The position numbers were made by a program, and so were the translations under genes. Below the pieces are notes generated by a model. That model did not search any database and was not told the origin of the DNA. It saw nothing but the letters and a program-made list of their open reading frames with translations. From Anaerolineaceae bacterium (GTDB lineage Bacteria > Chloroflexota > Anaerolineae > Anaerolineales > Anaerolineaceae), in contig DQHW01000042.1 in the NCBI GenBank assembly GCA_003524305.1, forward strand, positions 15,535 through 29,218: a DNA stretch of 13,684 nucleotides, in the 5' to 3' direction. This document shows, in pieces, positions 1 through 6,511 of this stretch. Position 1 is the first letter of the stretch; each line of letters starts with the position of its first letter.

Positions 1-474
1 CTGCTGTCTGTTTCAGTCGGACGGGCTCTATCTATCATCATTCCTATCGCAGATCTTCTGCTGATCACACTTGGAATCTTTCTTCTGGCAGACAAAAATC
101 CATTTAAGGCGCTTCCTCAAATTAAGATTCCAGCTATGCGAAACCCGTTTGTCAACGCATTCATATATGGTTTGTTATATGGGCCGATCGCCCTTCCGTG
201 TTCCGGTCCGTTGGTGGTGAGTATATTTGCCATTTCACTAACCTCAACCGAAGTAATGAGCCGCCTGGGCGCTTTTCTGTGGTTTGGAATTGGCTTTGGA
301 TTGCCGTTATTGTTACTTTCATTGATTTCTGGTGCGTTGCAGCGAACGATCACACGTTGGCTGGCTCAGCATTCACGATTGATCAATGTGATTGGCGGAT
401 TGCTTTTGATCGGTATTGGTATTTATGATTTTGTGTTGAATTTGCCCTTGATTCGTCTGGTTATTGGAATTTAG
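1..474 (+). CDS. CcdA/DsbD-type transmembrane protein, 3' end (5' truncated by window)
   Basis: The reading frame is open from the first base and gives 157 residues ending in a stop at 474; the true start lies upstream. The segment is almost wholly hydrophobic, with helices near visible residues 8-31, 48-80, 86-110 and 128-155. The motif GPIALPCSGP (residues 61-70) resembles the half-repeat of CcdA and the DsbD membrane domain, where a Pro-Cys in a helix passes reducing equivalents from cytoplasmic thioredoxin to periplasmic or outer-face thiol proteins such as cytochrome c maturation factors. Only one such cysteine (residue 67) is visible; its partner would be in the missing half. No thioredoxin-like or cytochrome gene follows, because the next gene is convergent, so the redox partner cannot be inferred here. 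Family assignment is fairly sure, substrate unknown. Confidence 0.72.
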   Translation: MLSVSVGRALSIIIPIADLLLITLGIFLLADKNPFKALPQIKIPAMRNPFVNAFIYGLLYGPIALPCSGPLVVSIFAISLTSTEVMSRLGAFLWFGIGFGLPLLLLSLISGALQRTITRWLAQHSRLINVIGGLLLIGIGIYDFVLNLPLIRLVIGI

Positions 475-486
475 ATTTATTTAAAA

Positions 487-518
487 AAACAGGTCAGAAG
501 ACAATTTCTGACCTGTTT
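487..518. terminator. Bidirectional intrinsic terminator between convergent genes
   Basis: Perfect 13-bp inverted repeat (AAACAGGTCAGAA / TTCTGACCTGTTT) with a 6-base loop (500-505). It carries a T run on the right arm side and an A run on the left (483-489), so it can end transcripts from both sides. It lies 12 bp after the CcdA-like stop and 15 bp after the DUF4230 stop. Confidence 0.9.
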
Positions 519-533
519 TGATTTCAAGTGGAG

Positions 534-1199
534 CTATTCTGTTGGCGCCGGTTCAATAAATATAACGTCCGCGTATCCCAATGCCAGAAACAGGCGTGAA
601 AGATAGCTTTCAGCGTTTTGTTGGGCAATCTCGAGGATGCCGTCTTCAATTGCAGCTTTTCTAATTTCCTGTTCAGCAGATTGCCTGGCCAGGGTTTCAA
701 GATTGGTGTCTGCTTGGCGTAGAATACTGGTTTCACGCTCAAAAATATAAGATTTTTCGTTATCGAGAGAAGCGATGAAAACTTCAGCGGCAGGCAGGCG
801 CACATTCAAGACGGTATCCGTCAGCCAGAGGTCTTCGGGAGTGATCTTCTCAAGATCCACACCGGCGATGACCGTGCCGTGCGCGACCAGCAGCAATCGG
901 TCTTGGTTGAGGAAATCGAAGATACCACCTCCAATTTCGGCAGTGATAATTTTCTCTACTGTATATTGAATGGTCTCGAGGCGGGCTAATCCGCGCACCT
1001 CGTGGATGATGGTGATTGGGTCAGGCAGGATGGTGGGTGTAGGGTGCAGCAGATCCGCAATTTGGGTGCTAAGCGATTGATTAGCCTGTTTCAAAGGATT
1101 GAGCGCATTTGAAATACTTTTATTGAGCGCGGTAAAAGCCACCCAAGCGAGGATGACAAGAATGACTGCCAAAATAATCCGAAACACTAATTTATTCAT
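534..1199 (-). CDS. DUF4230 domain-containing, membrane-anchored protein
   Basis: The 221-residue protein starts with one N-terminal transmembrane anchor (about residues 5-25), followed by a short linker. The body resembles DUF4230: a beta-rich region with 'TIQYTVEKII', then 'HGTVIAGVDLEKI', then 'LNVRLPAAEVFIASLD', and a long C-terminal helical stretch rich in Ala, Glu and Gln (about 160-212). The order of an aGvDL segment followed by a LP.aev segment is what I recall of this family, which has no established biochemical role; it is usually a single-span protein with an outward-facing domain. The ATG at 1199 has no Shine-Dalgarno sequence but a perfect TATAAT placed so that transcription would begin at the ATG itself (see the promoter entry). 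It is transcribed alone, ending at the shared hairpin at 487-518. Family call likely; function unknown. Confidence 0.75.
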   Translation of the reverse strand: MNKLVFRIILAVILVILAWVAFTALNKSISNALNPLKQANQSLSTQIADLLHPTPTILPDPITIIHEVRGLARLETIQYTVEKIITAEIGGGIFDFLNQDRLLLVAHGTVIAGVDLEKITPEDLWLTDTVLNVRLPAAEVFIASLDNEKSYIFERETSILRQADTNLETLARQSAEQEIRKAAIEDGILEIAQQNAESYLSRLFLALGYADVIFIEPAPTE

Positions 1200-1205
1200 A
1201 ATCAG

Positions 1206-1211
1206 ATTATA
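1206..1211 (-). promoter_or_regulatory. -10 box (TATAAT) giving a probable leaderless transcript for the DUF4230 gene
   Basis: On the minus strand a perfect TATAAT ends 6 bases before the ATG at 1199. With the last T at -7, the +1 base would be the A of the start codon. No Shine-Dalgarno sequence precedes the ATG. The -35 region is weak (an ATAACA-like hexamer about 18 bp upstream). The pattern matches leaderless genes in phyla where these are common; that it is used is inference. Confidence 0.55.
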
Positions 1212-1274
1212 CAGTTACTTTTTTGCTATTGTTATCGCCAAATATTTTTCAATTCTGAAAAACCTCGTGTGAGG

Positions 1275-1315
1275 TCTATTTCATCATCTGAATTACACAT
1301 ACCGCCAGTACGATT
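1275..1315. repeat. 41-bp direct repeat, copy 1 (partner at 2584-2624)
   Basis: It differs from the partner at one base (C versus T at position 1302). It begins just before the stop codon of the DUF998 reading frame and covers its last codons. Identity falls off sharply on the upstream (coding) side. Confidence 0.9.
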
Positions 1316-1445
1316 TAGAGAAACACCTAACCAGGTCCGAGTCGGGTCGCCTTGCCGCGGGGTCCTTCTTTAGCGACATGGTATGGGGTTAATTAACCCG
1401 ATCATGCCGCGCCATTATAAATTGAACGACTATGATGCCGTATTT
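1275..1445 (-). pseudogene. Degenerate second copy of the DUF998 gene (3' half)
   Basis: The only thing I see in the 317-base gene-free stretch 1200-1516 is a decayed relative of the gene at 2585-3226. Bases 1275-1315 match 2584-2624 at 40 of 41 positions and encode the same final residues, IVLAVCVIQMMK followed by TAG. Upstream in transcription direction there is an in-frame TAA (fwd 1314-1316), then about 40 bp is missing relative to the intact gene. Further back, recognisable pieces recur in shifting frames: KKDPAA (intact copy KKDPTA), and GMIG preceded by W. At least two stops and one frameshift break it. Beyond about 1445 the similarity is lost. No promoter or start is expected and it cannot make a working protein. 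The boundary at 1445 is approximate. Confidence 0.8.
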
Positions 1446-1516
1446 GATACCTCTTTTCTTGTTCCGGGTTCAAGTTTAATGATTTCATTGAGTTATATTT
1501 TGTGATTATTAAATCT

Positions 1517-2464
1517 CTACCGATCTTCGGTCATAGTCACAAACTTTAAAGCTTGAGGGAGTTTTTGCTCAAAATCCGCAGGGAAGCTATGATCCAGATC
1601 AGAATACACATCCAAAAAGCAGTTTATTCCATACTTGGGCAGTATTGTGTTTAATTGTTGAGCAACACCCAGGCAATATTGGTCTCGTTGACCGGCAACC
1701 AGATAAACATTCAACCCACCCAAATTGATATTTTCCAAAAATGGAATTATCTCCGTCGGATCCTGCAAAAATGGATTTACCAATATCAAACCACGCGCCA
1801 TTATCTTGCCGCTAAATACCAACCAGGCTGCAAGACCAGCACCCAATGAAAAACCAGTGAGGACAATTTGCTTTGGGTCTATAGGGTATTCAGAACATAG
1901 CGTTGAGAAACGTTCACTGACTTCATGCTGAGCCCAATCCCAATCATTCCATGTGAAAGTACCTGGTGCGAAAATCTGTGAGCTTTGCGGTAGTGCCACC
2001 AGCCAGCCTTCTGAAACCGCTGATTCCCATGGATTTAATTCAATATTTCCATTGCTTCCGTGTAAAGCAATGAGTAATGGATAAGTCGCATTTTTTGAAT
2101 CAGGCCGCTTAACCATCATTACTGGCACGGAATCTGCGATTGCCCGTACTCGACGTTCTGTGCAAATATTCACAATATTTTCAAACTCAACATCTCCTTT
2201 TAATAAATCATAATCAGGATCAGTTTCAAGGTCTCCATACCAATACCCAGCGTCAATTGCTTCTTTCAATATTTTTAATGCCTGATTCTTGTTTTTGAGG
2301 CGGCAAGCCATGGTAAAACGCCAGGCATAAACCACTTTTTGAGCATGTTCCGGAAAACGATGTGATTCCCGCGTGGCCAGATCCAGTGCCTCTGCGTAAG
2401 ACCCTGATTGGGCTAATTGATGAAATCGCTGTTCAACTTCTTGAGCTTTCGATAATATTGGCAT
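1517..2464 (-). CDS. Alpha/beta hydrolase (esterase/peptidase-like) with N-terminal helical-repeat region
   Basis: A 315-residue protein starting at the ATG at 2464, chosen because GGAG lies 8 bases upstream; an in-frame extension to a TTG at 2515 has no such site. Residues 1-105 are helical and TPR-like (a pair of antiparallel helices with spaced Ala/Tyr/Leu, ending 'DPDYDLLKGDVEFENIV', which resembles the end of TPR segments in bacterial enzymes). Residues 110-310 form an alpha/beta hydrolase of the dienelactone hydrolase/phospholipase-carboxylesterase type: oxyanion-loop LHGSNGN at 134-140, nucleophile elbow GFSLGAG with Ser206, acid Asp261 in AGQRDQ, and base His292 in DLDHSFP. The triad is complete, so it should be active; the substrate is unknown. 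There is no signal peptide, so it is probably cytoplasmic. It is flanked by the DUF998 gene and the decayed DUF998 copy. Confidence 0.85.
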   Translation of the reverse strand: MPILSKAQEVEQRFHQLAQSGSYAEALDLATRESHRFPEHAQKVVYAWRFTMACRLKNKNQALKILKEAIDAGYWYGDLETDPDYDLLKGDVEFENIVNICTERRVRAIADSVPVMMVKRPDSKNATYPLLIALHGSNGNIELNPWESAVSEGWLVALPQSSQIFAPGTFTWNDWDWAQHEVSERFSTLCSEYPIDPKQIVLTGFSLGAGLAAWLVFSGKIMARGLILVNPFLQDPTEIIPFLENINLGGLNVYLVAGQRDQYCLGVAQQLNTILPKYGINCFLDVYSDLDHSFPADFEQKLPQALKFVTMTEDR

Positions 2465-2534
2465 TCTTTTTTCTCCACACCTGACAGTCAAAATTGAGAA
2501 AACTTCAAAAAACAATTATGTCATAAAATAGAAA

Positions 2535-2561
2535 TGCCCTCTCACAAATGCTCTGAGGGCA
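2535..2561 (-). terminator. Probable terminator of the DUF998 gene
   Basis: Inverted repeat TGCCCTC / GAGGGCA (7 bp, 13-base loop), 23 bp after the DUF998 stop. In the minus-strand RNA it is followed by a moderately U-rich tail (UUUCUAUUUU). The tail is weaker than in the other hairpins of this window. Confidence 0.65.
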
Positions 2562-2583
2562 AATAAATTCAAAAAATCTAACC

Positions 2584-2624
2584 TCTATTTCATCATCTGA
2601 ATTACACATACTGCCAGTACGATT
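2584..2624. repeat. 41-bp direct repeat, copy 2 (partner at 1275-1315)
   Basis: It covers the stop and final 12 codons of the intact DUF998 gene and matches the pseudogene copy at 40 of 41 bases. Confidence 0.9.
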
Positions 2625-3226
2625 ATCCATGCATTATAGAGCAGCACCATGATGCGGTTCGGCCAACCCAACAGCACCTTCGGACCAACCCGCCCCGCCG
2701 TGGGGTCTTTCTTCCGCGACCAAATGATGGAGGCAAAGAACCCAATCATGCCGAGCCAGTTCAAAACCGTGAATAGAACAACTGCCAGGGTATAAGGCTC
2801 CCAGAACGGACTGCGGAGAAAGGCAGATGCCACGAGGGTCGAAGCAATGGGAAAGGTCAAAATCACAACAGATCCGCACAGGGTATGAATTGAGTTGTCA
2901 CGGCTGGTTGAATTATCTGTGATTGCATTGGTCTTGAAAATGCCTGCGCCAACCAACGCCAGCACAATAATCAAGAACCAGACCCAGCCAATAATGCCAA
3001 CCGCAGAGCCGACAAAATGCCAGGCCACAACCATCATAAATAACAGGCTGGCACCCCATGAGAAAAAGGCTCCCTGCATCAGGTTGCCATACTTGCCGAT
3101 CTCGTATTCGCTGATCATACGCCACTTCGGATCAAACTCAGGCTTAAGAAAATGAAGCACAGCCAGGGTCAAAATAAACAAAACAGCAAATACAATCGCT
3201 ATAATACTCAAAATTGAATAAACCAT
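2585..3226 (-). CDS. DUF998 family integral membrane protein
   Basis: 213 residues with about six transmembrane helices (roughly 4-27, 52-75, 77-97, 115-137, 143-168, 192-210). The N-terminal loop 'HFLKPEFDPKWRMISEYE' followed by 'GKYGNLMQ' matches the conserved feature of DUF998, in which a helix is followed by D-P and an IS-Y motif facing one side of the membrane. The family has no established function. The ATG at 3226 is well supported by AGGAGG 4 bases upstream. It lies 114 bp downstream of the aldehyde dehydrogenase stop and is separated from it by a terminator, so it has its own transcript. A decayed second copy of its 3' half is found about 1.2 kb downstream. Confidence 0.82.
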   Translation of the reverse strand: MVYSILSIIAIVFAVLFILTLAVLHFLKPEFDPKWRMISEYEIGKYGNLMQGAFFSWGASLLFMMVVAWHFVGSAVGIIGWVWFLIIVLALVGAGIFKTNAITDNSTSRDNSIHTLCGSVVILTFPIASTLVASAFLRSPFWEPYTLAVVLFTVLNWLGMIGFFASIIWSRKKDPTAGRVGPKVLLGWPNRIMVLLYNAWIIVLAVCVIQMMK

Positions 3227-3278
3227 AAGTCCTCCTGAACTAATTCACTTCATCCTGAATTCATTATACGTCCATCAA

Positions 3279-3308
3279 TAAAAAGTGCCCTTATTCATAA
3301 AGGCACTT
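3279..3308 (-). terminator. Terminator of the aldehyde dehydrogenase gene
   Basis: Hairpin AAGTGCC / GGCACTT (3283-3289 and 3302-3308), with further pairing of TTAT/ATAA inside. In the minus-strand RNA it is followed by a run of U (fwd AAAA at 3281-3284 and ATAAA). It sits 32 bp past the stop at 3341. Confidence 0.8.
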
Positions 3309-3340
3309 CCTAACCCTGATTACTACTCACTAAATACCAC

Positions 3341-4852
3341 TCACTTAATCAACTTCAAGATCGCTTCTCCCCAATTGCCCAAAAGGAACCGCAACAGACC
3401 TTCTAAAAATTCGGGCAGTTTCATCGTCATCAACTTTTTCATTTTATTGATCTTCTCGTCGGTGTAAGGCGGATACCTCAAGGATGGGTCAAAGCTGGTG
3501 CCATGATTTAAAAGTGCCCGTGCATTTGAAAACTCTTTGAAACCCCACTCGCCGTGATATTTGCCCATGCCGCTATTGCCCACCCCGCCAAACGGAAGTC
3601 CGCCTACGGCCAAATGATTGACCGCTTCATTGATACATACCCCTCCCGAGGTGGATTGGGCAATGGCATGCTCCGCCACCCTGGCATCTTCGGTGAAGAC
3701 ATAAAATGCCAACGGTTTCTCACGCTGCTGCACAAAATTCAGTGCTTCATCCATGGTTTTGAAGGGCAAGATCGGCAAAATCGGACCGAAGATCTCGTTC
3801 TGCATGACCGCTGCATCCGCAGAGACATTTTTCAAGATCGTTGGTGCAACATAAAGCTCTTCCCGGTTGGATTTTCCGCCAAAAACCACTTCTCCGTCTT
3901 TGAAGTAAGTAACCAGCTTATCAAACTGTTTAGCATTGATGATGCGCGCGAATTCCGCACTATGCTGCGGATCGTCGCCGTAAAACGCGATGATCGCCCT
4001 GGTCAATTCAGCCACCAATTTATCAAGGATCGCTTCATGAGCCAGCACATAATCAGGCGCAACGCAGGTTTGACCAGCATTGAAAAATTTTCCCTGGGCG
4101 ATGCGGCAGGCTGTCACTCGCAAGTTGGCGGTTTCATCCACGATGGCTGGGCTCTTTCCACCCAGTTCTAGGGTCACCGGGGTCAAATTCTTGATTGCAG
4201 CCTGCATCACGATCCTGCCAACTTCGGCGCTGCCGGTGAAAAAGAACTTGTCAAAACGTTGGCTTAATATCATATCGTTGGGGGTATCATCCCCGATTAC
4301 AAAAAAGGCATCCGCATCAAGGTATTGGGGCAGAAGCTGCGCCAAAGCCTGGAACACAGCTTTAGCCGTACGCGGTGGTTTGATCACTGCAGCGTTGCCT
4401 GCGGCAATTGCAGCCACCAAGGGACCTAACGTAAGCTGAATTGGATAATTCCAGGCGCCCATGATAAGACTCACACCCAGGGGTTCATAGATCACATGGC
4501 TGGTTGCCGGCTGCAAGAAAATTGGCGAGTGAATTTTCTCCGGGCGCATCCAATGTTCGAGATGAGCAAGGGTGTGATCAATTTCAAGCTGGATAAAACC
4601 AGTCTCGGTGGCGTAGCTTTCAAAAAGGCTCTTGTGTAGATCCTTCTTTAATGCCGCTTCAAACTCAAGTGACCGTTCAGTAAGCATGCGGTGTAAAGCT
4701 AATAATTGACTGCGGCGCCATGCCAGCGGTTTCGTTTTTCCGCTTAAAAAGGTTGCCCTCAGGCGGTCAATATTTTCAATTAAGATTTTTTCTTCCATAT
4801 CATCAGGCAGATGCAGGTTATATACCATGCAGCCGCGCTTTCCTTTCTTCAT
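3341..4852 (-). CDS. Class 3 (ALDH3-type) NAD(P)+ aldehyde dehydrogenase
   Basis: Oxidises aldehydes to carboxylic acids; the ALDH3 family favours medium- and long-chain fatty aldehydes. The sequence aligns by eye along its whole length with mammalian ALDH3A1/A2. Key residues (numbered from the ATG at 4852): Asn135 in GAWNYP, cofactor Lys158 in KPP, GSAEVG at 207-212, general base Glu229 in TLELGGKSP, nucleophile Cys263 in NAGQTCVAPDY, and NEIFGPILPI further on. Beyond the family core, after YPPYTDEKI, a C-terminal tail (about 465-503) contains an amphipathic or hydrophobic helix, reminiscent of the membrane tail or gatekeeper helix of fatty aldehyde dehydrogenase. The start is uncertain: ATGs at 4852, 4828 and 4798 are all possible. 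None has a strong ribosome site (an AAAGGAAAG lies 9 bases before 4828), and 4798 best fits the usual family N terminus. It has its own terminator and no pathway partner nearby. Confidence 0.95.
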   Translation of the reverse strand: MKKGKRGCMVYNLHLPDDMEEKILIENIDRLRATFLSGKTKPLAWRRSQLLALHRMLTERSLEFEAALKKDLHKSLFESYATETGFIQLEIDHTLAHLEHWMRPEKIHSPIFLQPATSHVIYEPLGVSLIMGAWNYPIQLTLGPLVAAIAAGNAAVIKPPRTAKAVFQALAQLLPQYLDADAFFVIGDDTPNDMILSQRFDKFFFTGSAEVGRIVMQAAIKNLTPVTLELGGKSPAIVDETANLRVTACRIAQGKFFNAGQTCVAPDYVLAHEAILDKLVAELTRAIIAFYGDDPQHSAEFARIINAKQFDKLVTYFKDGEVVFGGKSNREELYVAPTILKNVSADAAVMQNEIFGPILPILPFKTMDEALNFVQQREKPLAFYVFTEDARVAEHAIAQSTSGGVCINEAVNHLAVGGLPFGGVGNSGMGKYHGEWGFKEFSNARALLNHGTSFDPSLRYPPYTDEKINKMKKLMTMKLPEFLEGLLRFLLGNWGEAILKLIK

Positions 4853-4906
4853 TCATATATCAATTAGCAATAATAATTATGGATAATTGCAACCATCAAC
4901 AAAGAA

Positions 4907-4923
4907 TGATTGTACAACAATCA
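4907..4923. promoter_or_regulatory. Palindrome upstream of the aldehyde dehydrogenase gene; possible operator
   Basis: TGATTGT and ACAATCA arms (7 bp, perfect) around the 3-base spacer ACA, 55-71 bp upstream of the ATG at 4852. Position and symmetry suit a dimeric regulator site, but no matching regulator is visible and AT-rich palindromes arise by chance. Confidence 0.3.
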
Positions 4924-5025
4924 CAAACCAAGGGTTTTGTTTTCGATAATGACCCGCCGCGCAAGGTCTGGTTACTTCTACAATTGATATCGGATTATTG
5001 TTTCTTGTTCCAAAATAATGTATTT

Positions 5026-5466
5026 TTAAATGGGTTCTTCAACATCTTCTCCCCGCAACCTTTTTACTGAATGGATCACCCCAAAAATACCTGAAATGGT
5101 CATGCCTGTGCTCATTAGAAGGAAAGGAAACAAAGACCAGAAGTTATAGATCCAGAGAGCGCCGTGCACAAGACCTCTGTGCTCCTTCCACATGAGGTAT
5201 ATCGGTGCCACCAAACCATAGAAAGAAAACAACGCCCAGACCAACCCCGCTGTCGCAAACAGCGAACTTAAAATCAACATTAATGGACTTTTACTTTTTT
5301 CCAACCGGGATCTATTTTCACTCTCAATTCGATTAACCAGCGATTCCCCTTCCTCCCAAAAGCAGTTTTGCCGCAGGCAAACCTCTTTGACGATTAGATC
5401 GCGATCAACCATTTTCGCCAGGGCATTCACAACAAATTCTTTGGTCGCTTCCAATGATTCTTGCAT
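5026..5466 (-). CDS. Small membrane protein of unknown function
   Basis: I do not recognise this 146-residue protein. Residues 1-58 are soluble and helical, with two cysteines (Cys30 and Cys35, C-x4-C) and a pattern 'FWEEGESLVNRIE' that looks like a short helical N-terminal domain. Residues 60-93 are a long hydrophobic stretch (one long or two short membrane helices) and 103-133 a further one or two helices with a Gly-rich end (GMTISGIFGVI). The last 13 residues are charged and probably cytoplasmic. The start ATG at 5466 has a weak AGGT 8 bases upstream. It stands between TfoX-like and aldehyde dehydrogenase genes with 95 and 173 bp gaps, so it is probably transcribed alone. The coding call rests on its length, a sensible membrane topology and the lack of a competing frame. 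Confidence 0.72.
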   Translation of the reverse strand: MQESLEATKEFVVNALAKMVDRDLIVKEVCLRQNCFWEEGESLVNRIESENRSRLEKSKSPLMLILSSLFATAGLVWALFSFYGLVAPIYLMWKEHRGLVHGALWIYNFWSLFPFLLMSTGMTISGIFGVIHSVKRLRGEDVEEPI

Positions 5467-5561
5467 GTTTTTACCTGTAAGAACTTCGGAATAAACAATG
5501 ATATTCGATCAAAACAGAAAACAATTTATATTTTGGTGAAATTACTTTTTGAGTAATTTTA

Positions 5562-5888
5562 TTATGATCTCTTCTTTTTGGGTTTTGGAATGGGGAGTTC
5601 ATTATCGGTTATTCTAATTAAATCGCATAACCACTCTTTATTTTCAAATTGATCTTCAATAAAAAAGTATAATTTTGCCCCCTGGTAAGGCGGAGCTTCA
5701 TCGACATTGCCGATGTAATCCTTGCCTGCATCGGTAGGCTTTACATATAATTTGTTGTCGCACACCAATGCAACGACCTTTTCATTGCAATAAATTGCAT
5801 ACTCTCCAAACATCTTGCGGTACCTGATTTCTCCGGCCAGTTCCATTTGTTCAACCAGAAATTTTATAAATTCTTCATCAGTTGCCAT
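5562..5888 (-). CDS. TfoX/Sxy N-terminal-domain protein
   Basis: A 108-residue single-domain protein. 'RYRKMFGEYAIYCNEK' (about 22-37), then 'VCDNKLYVKP' (about 42-51), and an aromatic 'PPYQGAKLYF' segment are typical of the TfoX_N family. It ends in a basic tail, KPKKKRS. The full-length Haemophilus/E. coli Sxy also has a C-terminal domain needed for competence regulation; that domain is absent here, as in most stand-alone TfoX_N proteins, whose role is not established. A competence function should therefore not be assumed. The ATG at 5888 is supported by GGAGAG 6 bases upstream. The gene is 66 bp downstream of DUF1697, on the same strand. Confidence 0.88.
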   Translation of the reverse strand: MATDEEFIKFLVEQMELAGEIRYRKMFGEYAIYCNEKVVALVCDNKLYVKPTDAGKDYIGNVDEAPPYQGAKLYFFIEDQFENKEWLCDLIRITDNELPIPKPKKKRS

Positions 5889-5954
5889 AACTTACTCTCC
5901 ACATATGTATTGTTGCCTGGTGATGGATGAAGGTTTCTACCAAATCAATCATTG

Positions 5955-6494
5955 CTAATCACTGGTCAACATTTCCATGAGCTTGCACACCGTGTTCCAG
6001 TTTCGGTCAGTCATATCCACACCGATGATCTTCTCCGCCGCCGCTGCCAGCCTGGATTTACCCACTCCATCTGGTGCGTACAAATAAAAAACCTTTGGCG
6101 TAAGGCAGTAGTGTTCACTCTCGGTTTGCAGGCTCGCCAGCTTTTCGATATTCACTTGCTCCGGCTCACTGGCCAGGAACCCCAAATGAAGCGTTTTTTT
6201 ATCCCCATTAGGCACCGGAAACGGATTTTCGTCCATTGCCCTGTCAAGCTCATCGGCAGTCAAGATTAGCACTTTAGGCGCAAACCCGCACTTTTTATTG
6301 ACCTCAAGGCTGATAGTGTTGGCAAACTCATCCGCTTCTACTTCGTCATAGTGAAACACGACATTGCCGCTCTGAATATAAGTCTTGACCTTTTGCGCCC
6401 CCAACCCTTCGAGAATTTTGACAAGATCGGCCATGGGCAGTTTGTTGTTGCCGCCCACGTTGATCCCCCTGAATAATGCTGCATAAACTTTCAT
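5955..6494 (-). CDS. DUF1697 family protein
   Basis: 179 residues beginning MKVYAALFRGINVGGNNKLPM, the conserved opening of DUF1697, followed by 'VKTYIQSGNVVF' (about 37-48) and, at the C terminus, 'NWNTVCKLMEM', both hallmarks of the family. The fold is ferredoxin-like in solved relatives and no reaction is known. It is probably cytoplasmic, with no signal or membrane segment. The ATG at 6494 has an AAGGA 7 bases upstream. It begins 17 bp after the diguanylate cyclase stop on the same strand, so the two may share a transcript, though I see no functional link. Confidence 0.92.
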   Translation of the reverse strand: MKVYAALFRGINVGGNNKLPMADLVKILEGLGAQKVKTYIQSGNVVFHYDEVEADEFANTISLEVNKKCGFAPKVLILTADELDRAMDENPFPVPNGDKKTLHLGFLASEPEQVNIEKLASLQTESEHYCLTPKVFYLYAPDGVGKSRLAAAAEKIIGVDMTDRNWNTVCKLMEMLTSD

Positions 6495-6511
6495 GTTTCA
6501 TCCTTCGCTAC

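Noticed and set aside
1386..1399. Perfect 14-bp palindrome GGGTTAATTAACCC
   Set aside because: It falls inside the decayed DUF998 copy, where the intact gene has an ordinary coding sequence, so it most likely arose by chance mutation.
3554..4171. 205-codon open frame on the plus strand
   Set aside because: It lies wholly inside the aldehyde dehydrogenase gene on the other strand, whose conserved motifs run through this stretch; its own translation shows no recognisable domain.
5539..5559. Hairpin AAATTACT / AGTAATTT just after the TfoX-like stop
   Set aside because: The stem is weak with only one G/C pair, and there is no T run after it in the direction of the gene; too weak to call a terminator.
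5562..5888. Competence regulator reading of the TfoX-like gene
   Set aside because: Only the N-terminal domain is present and no competence genes are nearby; the family name alone does not support that role.
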